DNA of 12,204 nt, from assembly GCA_003242275.1 (NCBI GenBank), contig QGUX01000082.1:1-12204 (forward strand). Reading direction: 5' to 3'. Positions 7,152 through 12,204 of the stretch are shown one piece after another; within the stretch, counting starts at the first letter, position 1, and every line of letters begins with the position of its first letter. Position numbers and translations under genes: made by a program. Under the pieces are notes generated by a model, which saw only the letters and a program-made list of their open reading frames with translations, made no database searches and was not told the DNA's origin. Origin of the DNA: Pseudomonadota bacterium (lineage in GTDB: Bacteria > Pseudomonadota > Gammaproteobacteria > Steroidobacterales > Steroidobacteraceae).

Positions 7152-7175
7152 GGGGGGATCATAAGTGACGATCAC
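7152..7175. promoter_or_regulatory. Short divergent LysR/MFS interval with a dyad at the transporter start
   Basis: Only about 13 bases separate the likely GTG starts of the LysR and transporter genes. A GGGGGG run (7152-7157) at seven bases from the transporter GTG is a suitable ribosome site. A dyad GTGA-CGA-TCAC lies at 7165-7175, on the start codon itself, and T7162 to A7174 fits the T-N11-A pattern of LysR boxes. In GC-rich DNA such a short match is weak evidence. The promoters must extend into the opposing coding regions. Confidence 0.35.
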
Positions 7176-8439
7176 GGCTGCGACCATTCGCCGGGTGAAA
7201 GTGCGCCTGCTGATCCCCCTGCTCGCGCTGCTGTTCCTGAGCACCGTCGACCGCGCCAACGTGAGCTTCGCCGCGTTGCAGATGAACGAGGCGCTGGGGC
7301 TCTCGCCCGAGGCCTACGGCTTTGGGGTCAGCATCTTCTTCGTCGGCTACATCCTGATCCAGTGGCCCAGCCTGTGGCTGCTGCAGCGGATCGGCATGCA
7401 CCGCTGGGTATTCGCCTGTGCCGGGCTGTGGGGACTGGCCGCCACCGGCCTGGCGTTCGTGCATTCGGCCGGCGGTTTCTACGCGCTGCGCCTGCTGCTC
7501 GGCATCGCCGAAGGCGGCTTCGCGCCCGGTGTCATGTATTACCTGGCGCAGTGGATTCCCGCGCGCCACCGCGCCGGCGCCATCTCGATGTTCATGCTCG
7601 CCGTTCCCGTGTCCACCATCGTGGGCGGTCCGCTGGCAGGCTGGCTGATGAGCATGGACAACCCGATCGGCTGGCAGGGCTGGCGCTGGATGTTCTTCAT
7701 CGAAGGCGCACCCACGCTGCTGCTCGCCCTGCTCGCACTGCGCGCCCTGCCGGACACGCCCGCCGATGCCCGCTGGCTCGCACCCGGGGAACGCCGCGGG
7801 CTCGAGGAGGAGATCGCCCGCGAGAAACAGGCGGCCCCCACGAGCGCGGACGGGACCCATCCACTGCGCAACAGCCGGCTCTGGATCGCCAGCGTCTGCT
7901 GGTTCGGCCTGATGGCCGGCGCCCAGGGCATGTTGTACTGGCTGCCGCAGATCATCCGGCACCTGTCCGCCGGCAGCAGCGAGCTGGAGATCGGTTTCAT
8001 TTCCGCGCTGCCCTGGGCCGCGGTGGCGCTCGGCATGGTCGTCAACGCCTGGCATTCCGACCGCAGGCAGGAGCGCCACTGGCACGTGGGCCTCGCGGCG
8101 CTGGCCGCGGCAGTCACGATCGGCCTTGCCCCGCTGCTCGGCACGGGCGCGGCCGCATTGGGCGTGCTGCTGCTGGCGGGATTCGCCATGGGCGCGGCGC
8201 AGAGCACCTTCTGGACGTTGCCACCGTTGTTCCTCAGCCCCGCGGGCCTGGCCGCCGGCTTCGCGCTGATCAACATGTGCGGCAACCTGGCCGGCCTCGT
8301 GATCCCCACCTTCATCGGCGGGGTGCGTGCCCGCACCGGCTCCTTCGACGGCCCGGTCTTCGCCATCGCCGCGCTTTCGGCCATCGCGGCGCTGGCCGTG
8401 TGGCTGCTGCGTCCCGCGGCACATCGGGATCGCTTATAG
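7165..8439 (+). CDS. MFS transporter, anion:cation symporter (phthalate permease) type
   Basis: This 424-aa inner-membrane protein has the hydrophobic pattern of 12 transmembrane segments. The ACS-family signature is near the N terminus: RRVKVRLLIPLLALLFLSTV, then DRANVSFAALQMNEALGLS. Further typical segments are LLLGIAEGGFAPGVMYYLAQWIP and a central cytoplasmic loop (ADARWLAPGERRGLEEEIAREK). This family imports organic anions such as tartrate, glucarate, phthalate and aromatic acids with protons; the substrate here is unknown. The GTG at 7165 is supported by a GGGGGG run seven bases upstream and by the family start. The P450 gene follows after 46 bases on the same strand, so the two are probably cotranscribed and serve one pathway: import, then oxidation. 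The divergent LysR gene is the likely regulator. Confidence 0.9.
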   Translation: MTITAATIRRVKVRLLIPLLALLFLSTVDRANVSFAALQMNEALGLSPEAYGFGVSIFFVGYILIQWPSLWLLQRIGMHRWVFACAGLWGLAATGLAFVHSAGGFYALRLLLGIAEGGFAPGVMYYLAQWIPARHRAGAISMFMLAVPVSTIVGGPLAGWLMSMDNPIGWQGWRWMFFIEGAPTLLLALLALRALPDTPADARWLAPGERRGLEEEIAREKQAAPTSADGTHPLRNSRLWIASVCWFGLMAGAQGMLYWLPQIIRHLSAGSSELEIGFISALPWAAVALGMVVNAWHSDRRQERHWHVGLAALAAAVTIGLAPLLGTGAAALGVLLLAGFAMGAAQSTFWTLPPLFLSPAGLAAGFALINMCGNLAGLVIPTFIGGVRARTGSFDGPVFAIAALSAIAALAVWLLRPAAHRDRL

Positions 8440-8485
8440 CCGGCAGACCGATCCACTGTTACCCACCGCATCGGGGTTGCCTACA

Positions 8486-9679
8486 ATGCAGCCGATGGCT
8501 GACGACTACGATCCGGCGGCAGAGGAAAGCCTCGAGCACACCCACCAGGTGTTCGCGCAACTGCGCGCCCGCTGCCCGGTGGCCTGGAGCAGCGCCTTCG
8601 ACGGCTTCTGGGCGGTGACGCGCTACCAGGACATCCTCGACATCCTCATGCAGCCGGAGCTGTACATCACGTCCGTGCGCAACGTGGTGCCCGGTTCCTC
8701 GACCACCGGTCGCCGCCCGCCGCTGCACCTCGATCCTCCCGGGCACACGCCCTATCGCCGCGCCATCGACCGCGCCCTGGGCGGAGCCCGCGTGGCGGCC
8801 ATCGAGGAAACCACGCGACGCGCGGCCCGTTCACTGATGCAGGCGCTGGTGGCCTGCGGCGAGGCGGACTTCGTCGAGCACTTCTCCAGTCCGCTGCCCG
8901 CGGTGGTGTTCGGCGACTGGCTGGGCCTCACCGAGGCGCAGACCCAGGTGCTGTGGCGCACCGCCAAGGCCTACGTGAAGGCCTGGGAATCCTTCGACAA
9001 GAGCAGTGTGGCCGTCGCCGCCGAACAGCTGGCGAAAATGGCCGCGGAGCTGATCGCGGAACGGCGCCGCGAGCCGCGCGATCCGGCGATCGATCCCACC
9101 AGTTCCCTGCTGGCGGCGCGCGACAACGACGGCAATCCCTTCCCCGAGCACCTGCTCGCCGGCTGCGTGCGCCAGGTGCTGGTGGTCGGGCTGGTTGCGC
9201 CCCCGATCCTGCTCGGCAGCATCGCGGTCCATCTCTCCCGCGACGTGCAGCTGCAGGACCAGTTGCGCAACGACCTGTCGCTGGTGCCTGACGCGGTGGA
9301 GGAGTTCCTGCGGCTCTACACGCCGTACCGCGGCTTCGCCCGCACGGCGCGCCGCGAGGTGGAACTGCATGGCCGGCGGATCCGGCCGGGTGAGCCGATC
9401 GCGCTGGTCTATGCCTCGGCCAACCGCGACGAAACCGTGTTTCCCGAGCCGGACGAGTTCCGCCTGCGCCGGCCCAACATCCGCCAGCACCTGGCCTTCG
9501 GCCGCGGTCCGCACATGTGCGCCGGCATCGCGCTCGCCCGCCAGGAGCTGCGCATCGCGCTGGAGGAGCTGCTGCTGCAGACCTCGCACTTCGAGGTGTG
9601 CGGTGAGCTGCAGATGAGCGGTATGCCCGAACTGGGCCCGATCTCGGTGCCGCTGCGGATGCGCCCCGCCGCACACTGA
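8486..9679 (+). CDS. Cytochrome P450, bacterial soluble type, lacking the acid-alcohol pair
   Basis: This 397-aa protein has the usual length of soluble bacterial P450s and no membrane anchor. It shows HLDPPGHTPYRRAID of helix C (residues 81-95), the ExxR motif E273-F-L-R276, and the heme loop FGRGPHMCAG with proximal Cys345. Such enzymes oxidise small organic molecules using ferredoxin and a reductase; neither partner is in this window. The I helix reads VLVVGLVAPPILLGS (231-245), so the acidic residue and Thr of the usual AG-x-[DE]-T are replaced by V237 and A238. Normal oxygen activation through that pair is therefore not available. The ATG at 8486 has GGGG about nine bases upstream; the ATG at 8495 is an alternative. 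It probably shares a transcript with the upstream transporter. Confidence 0.92.
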   Translation: MQPMADDYDPAAEESLEHTHQVFAQLRARCPVAWSSAFDGFWAVTRYQDILDILMQPELYITSVRNVVPGSSTTGRRPPLHLDPPGHTPYRRAIDRALGGARVAAIEETTRRAARSLMQALVACGEADFVEHFSSPLPAVVFGDWLGLTEAQTQVLWRTAKAYVKAWESFDKSSVAVAAEQLAKMAAELIAERRREPRDPAIDPTSSLLAARDNDGNPFPEHLLAGCVRQVLVVGLVAPPILLGSIAVHLSRDVQLQDQLRNDLSLVPDAVEEFLRLYTPYRGFARTARREVELHGRRIRPGEPIALVYASANRDETVFPEPDEFRLRRPNIRQHLAFGRGPHMCAGIALARQELRIALEELLLQTSHFEVCGELQMSGMPELGPISVPLRMRPAAH

Positions 9680-9725
9680 GGCGCCGCGCCGGCGGCGGGA
9701 GCGCACCCCTCGGCCTTGCCGGAAC

Positions 9726-9749
9726 CAGGGTGGAGACGGCTCCACCCTG
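9726..9749. terminator. Strong hairpin between convergent P450 and TonB receptor genes
   Basis: CAGGGTGGAG (9726-9735) and CTCCACCCTG (9740-9749) form a perfect ten-base stem closed by the loop ACGG. It lies 46 bases after the P450 stop and about 15 bases after the TonB receptor stop on the other strand, the expected place for a bidirectional terminator. There is no clear T tract on either side, so it could also act only as an RNA-stabilising end. Confidence 0.6.
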
Positions 9750-9763
9750 CCCCGTCCAGGCGG

Positions 9764-11944
9764 TCAGAAATCGACTTTCGCGCGCAGGCCGAGCTGGCGC
9801 GGCGCGCCGTAGATGATGCCGCCGCTGGCCGAGCTCGCGTCCTGCACCTGCGCCGCGATGTACGTCTTGTCGAACAGGTTGGTGGCGAAGGCCTCCAGGC
9901 GCAACCTTGCGGAAGGTTCCATCGTGATCCGCAGGTCCCACAGCGAGCGCGAGGGAACCCGCGTGGCCGTGTAGCGGAACGGCGTGGAGAGCTGCGAACC
10001 CACATACGAGTACTGCAGCCGCGGCGTAACGCTCCAGGTGCCGACCACCAGGTCATACTGGACGCCGGCCGTCGTGGTGAGCTTCGGGGCGAAAGGCACG
10101 GTCGATCCCGCGGGCACCAGGCGGTTGGTGTTGGTCTGCGAATCCGTCAGCATCGCATCCTCGGTGAACTCGCTGTCCAGCGCGCTCAGGCCGAGGTTGA
10201 AGCCGAGGTTCGAGAAGCGCCCGGCCATTTCCAGCTCCACGCCGTAGATCTCGGCCGGCGCGGCGTTCAGCGTGTTCGGCAGCAGCACGGGCGGCGTACC
10301 CACCTCGGTGAGCGCGGACAGCTGGATGCCCTCGTACTCCGAGTAGAACAGCGCGCCATTGATGCGCAACCTGCCCTGCGCGACCGTCGACTTGATGCCG
10401 AGTTCACCCACCTTGTTGGTCTCGGGCTGGTAGTCCGGCAGCCGCGGGTCGAGGTTGATGCCGCCCGCCTTGTAGCCCTTGGAGGCGGTGGCGTACACCA
10501 TCACGTCGTCGCTGGCGAAGTACTTCAGGCCGATGCGGCCGGTCACCTCGTCGGACTTGAGCCTCGAGCTGCAGGGGAAGCAATCCGGCGGCGGGGGCCC
10601 CGGGATCTGGAAGCGGGTGTACTCCTGCTCGTCCACGGAGTAGCGCACGCCCAGGTCCAGCGCCCATGACGGGGCAAAGCGGTAATCAAGCTGGGCGAAC
10701 AGCGACTTCGAGGTGTTCTCCAGCTCAGTGACGATGCTGGAGTTCGACTGCACGAAATCCACGGTGTTGCGGTTGTCGCGCAGCACGGACACCGGGCTTT
10801 CTTCCTGCATGTAGAACGCGCCGACGACCCACTGCAGGGCTCCCTCGCCCTGCGACAGCAGGTTGACCTCGCTCACCCAGGTACGCAGCTCCTGCGAGGT
10901 GTAGCTCACGCGGCCGGGATACAGGGCCGTGTTCGCGCCACTGGTCGGGAGCTCCGCCGGCACCGGCGGCGCCGTCGCCGTGCGGTCGCCGTCGGCCTGG
11001 TCGGTGGTGATGGCGTCCAGGTAGCTGGTCTGCAGGCGCAGACCCAGCCGCGGCGACAGGTCGAAGTTCGCTTCGAGCGAGGCGCGGTCCCCCTTCTGGT
11101 CGAGGAAGGAAATCGCGTCTTCCTCGATCGTGAACGGGTCGGAGGTCACCAGGTCATTGCGGTTCTTGATCGCGTTGTAGTCCGTGTCCCGGTCGAAATG
11201 CTCGTAGCGCAGGTCGAAGTACATCGTGTCCGTCGGCGCGTAGCGGAACGCCACGCGGCCGGACAGGTCGCGGCCGCTGCCCGGCTCGCTCGGGCTGGGG
11301 CCGATGTTCTTCGTGAAGCTGCCGCGCTTGTCGTACACGCCCGACAGGCGCATCGCGAACTTCCCGCCCATCGGGACATTGACCGCCCCGACCGTGCGGT
11401 ACCAGTCGTCGGTGGCCAGGGTCTGGTCGACGTAGCCCGACAGGGCGTCGAAGCGCGGCGCCGGCGTGCGCACGTAGATGGCCCCGCCGGTGGAGTTCTG
11501 CCCGGTGAGGGTTCCCTGCGGCCCGCGCAGCACCTCGATGGAATCGATGTCGTAGAACGACTGGGCGATGAACTGCTCGTGCGGGATGAACATGCCGTCG
11601 ATGTAGTAGGCGACGCCCGGGTTAGACGTGGGCGCCGACTGGCCGATGCCCACGCCGCGGATGTTGATGAACGTCGAGCGGTTGTACGTGTTGATGGCCA
11701 CGCTCGGCGCGACGTTCTGCAGGTCCAGCACGTTGTCGACGCCCTGGGCGGCCAGCGCCTCGGCATTGAGCACGGTGGCGGATGCGGGAACTTCCTGCAG
11801 GCTGACTTCGCGGCGTTCGGCGGTGACCACCACTTCCTGCAGCTCCTGGACCGCATCGCTGGCGGCCATGACGGCGCCCGACGCGATGCCGCCGGCGGCG
11901 GCGAAGGCAATGCGGGGAAGGCTCCGGGGTATCCGTGTTCTCAT
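9764..11944 (-). CDS. TonB-dependent outer-membrane receptor
   Basis: This 726-aa receptor has a signal peptide ending near residue 28 (GAVMAAS) and a TonB box around ELQEVVVTAER (34-44). The plug domain follows, with EVPASATVLNAEAL, INIRGVGIG, VAYYIDGMF, IEVLRGPQGTL and NSTGGAIYV in family order, then a full beta-barrel ending in NLFDKTYIAA and a terminal RAKVDF. Such receptors import siderophores, vitamins or bulky organic compounds across the outer membrane using TonB energy. The sequence style is that of the large receptor families of organisms degrading complex organics rather than a clear siderophore type. A probable surface loop near 448-460 has four prolines and a Cys455-x-x-Cys458 pair. 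AGGAG lies upstream of the ATG at 11944. It converges on the P450 gene, and the shared neighbourhood suggests uptake of the same substrate, but this is inference. Confidence 0.93.
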   Translation of the reverse strand: MRTRIPRSLPRIAFAAAGGIASGAVMAASDAVQELQEVVVTAERREVSLQEVPASATVLNAEALAAQGVDNVLDLQNVAPSVAINTYNRSTFINIRGVGIGQSAPTSNPGVAYYIDGMFIPHEQFIAQSFYDIDSIEVLRGPQGTLTGQNSTGGAIYVRTPAPRFDALSGYVDQTLATDDWYRTVGAVNVPMGGKFAMRLSGVYDKRGSFTKNIGPSPSEPGSGRDLSGRVAFRYAPTDTMYFDLRYEHFDRDTDYNAIKNRNDLVTSDPFTIEEDAISFLDQKGDRASLEANFDLSPRLGLRLQTSYLDAITTDQADGDRTATAPPVPAELPTSGANTALYPGRVSYTSQELRTWVSEVNLLSQGEGALQWVVGAFYMQEESPVSVLRDNRNTVDFVQSNSSIVTELENTSKSLFAQLDYRFAPSWALDLGVRYSVDEQEYTRFQIPGPPPPDCFPCSSRLKSDEVTGRIGLKYFASDDVMVYATASKGYKAGGINLDPRLPDYQPETNKVGELGIKSTVAQGRLRINGALFYSEYEGIQLSALTEVGTPPVLLPNTLNAAPAEIYGVELEMAGRFSNLGFNLGLSALDSEFTEDAMLTDSQTNTNRLVPAGSTVPFAPKLTTTAGVQYDLVVGTWSVTPRLQYSYVGSQLSTPFRYTATRVPSRSLWDLRITMEPSARLRLEAFATNLFDKTYIAAQVQDASSASGGIIYGAPRQLGLRAKVDF

Positions 11945-12080
11945 TGTTGGCTCCTGGCGATTTCCCAGAGCACGCAGTCTAGTGAGTCCATCTCGGGCCG
12001 GGGCACACCAATTCTGTCTGGTGCCATAAGACCGGGCGTATGGCGCGCAGGAATGCGCCGGAGTCCATGCGGCCTGAATA
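11945..12080. promoter_or_regulatory. Leader of the TonB receptor gene
   Basis: This non-coding interval lies upstream of the receptor on the minus strand. It holds the ribosome site AGGAG close to the start codon. A short dyad CACCA/TGGTG (12006-12010 and 12019-12023, eight-base loop) could be an operator. I see no convincing -35/-10 pair, no Fur-like box and no recognisable riboswitch. Confidence 0.3.
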
Positions 12081-12097
12081 GCGGCGAGTCCCGCCGC
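12081..12097 (-). terminator. Hairpin just after the stop of the right-edge gene
   Basis: GCGGCG (12081-12086) and CGCCGC (12092-12097) form a perfect six-base stem with a five-base loop, starting three bases after the TAA at 12103-12101 on the minus strand. The position suits a terminator for the gene entering from the right edge. There is no strong T tract. Confidence 0.4.
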
Positions 12098-12100
12098 GTC

Positions 12101-12204
12101 TTACAGCTTGGCCAGGCCTGCCTTCGTGATCGCCTTCACTGCTTCCGTAAGCTTCCCCGTCAAGCAGGCATTTCAAAAGTAGAACTTCCGGCGACGCGTT
12201 GGCG
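12101..12204 (-). pseudogene. C-terminal end of an unidentified gene, apparent one-base shift
   Basis: Reading the minus strand from the window edge, one frame gives ANASPEVLLLKCLLDG. Another frame then gives GKLTEAVKAITKAGLAKL followed by TAA at 12103-12101. Removing one base of the CCCC run at 12155-12158 joins them into one helix-rich C-terminus of about 33 residues. Without that change the first frame runs on as a low-complexity Arg/Gly-rich tail to about 11979, and the second meets a stop near 12170. The hairpin directly after the TAA supports that stop as the true end. Too little is visible to name the family. It could be a real frameshift, a sequencing error, or a chance resemblance. 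Confidence 0.35.

Noticed and set aside
7159..8424. Minus-strand open frame of 421 codons opposite the transporter
   Set aside because: It is antisense to a well-supported membrane transporter, and the translation is low-complexity Gln/Gly/Arg-rich.
6246..8618. Plus-strand open frame of 790 codons across the LysR and transporter genes
   Set aside because: It overlaps the antisense of a clear LysR gene and another frame of a clear MFS gene. Composition is Arg/His/Gln-rich with no recognisable domain.
9716..10669. Plus-strand open frame opposite the TonB receptor
   Set aside because: It is antisense to a complete TonB-dependent receptor, with no domain or ribosome site.
11979..12176. Minus-strand open frame of 65 codons upstream of the TonB receptor
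   Set aside because: Only its first few codons look protein-like, and they continue into another frame after the CCCC run. The rest is Arg/Gly-rich and crosses a hairpin.
1..12204. CRISPR arrays, insertion sequences or transposase genes
   Set aside because: No regularly spaced repeats, transposase motifs or terminal inverted repeats were seen on reading both strands.

Overview
This GC-rich window looks like the chromosome of a Gram-negative proteobacterium. The evidence is an outer-membrane TonB-dependent receptor, a CopB-type outer-membrane protein, Tat and Sec export signals, and a tRNA-Leu gene with its CCA end encoded. The encoded CCA and the gene mix suggest a gammaproteobacterium of the Xanthomonadales/Nevskiales/Steroidobacterales kind. 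That placement is an inference; a sphingomonad-like organism is not excluded.

Left part (1-4280): a tRNA-Leu(UAA) on the minus strand, then a minus-strand copper-resistance pair copA-copB. copB starts inside the copA stop codon. copA is broken: its first and last parts share a reading frame, while about 230 codons in the middle are in another frame. Family-conserved sequence is missing at both junctions. Divergent from copA, on the plus strand, is an exported DUF411 metal-binding-type protein. It is followed by a membrane protein of unknown function built from two similar halves.

Middle (4293-7151, all minus strand): a LysR-type regulator, then an exported rhodanese-like protein, a TlpA-type thioredoxin and an exported subclass-B3-type metallo-beta-lactamase-fold hydrolase. 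The last three are tightly packed (1 bp and about 30 bp gaps) and are probably one operon for periplasmic thiol/sulfur or hydrolase chemistry.

Right part (7165-11944): an ACS/phthalate-permease-type MFS transporter, divergent from the LysR gene with only about 13 bp between the likely start codons, then a bacterial class I P450. A strong hairpin separates these from a convergent TonB-dependent receptor. LysR, transporter, P450 and TonB receptor together look like an uptake-and-oxidation module for a small, probably hydrophobic organic compound; the substrate cannot be read from the sequence. The P450 lacks the usual acid-alcohol pair of the I helix.

Right edge (12101-12204): the probable C-terminal end of another minus-strand gene, with an apparent single-base shift at a CCCC run and a hairpin just after its stop. 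Long open frames antisense to the genes above are GC-driven shadows and were left out.
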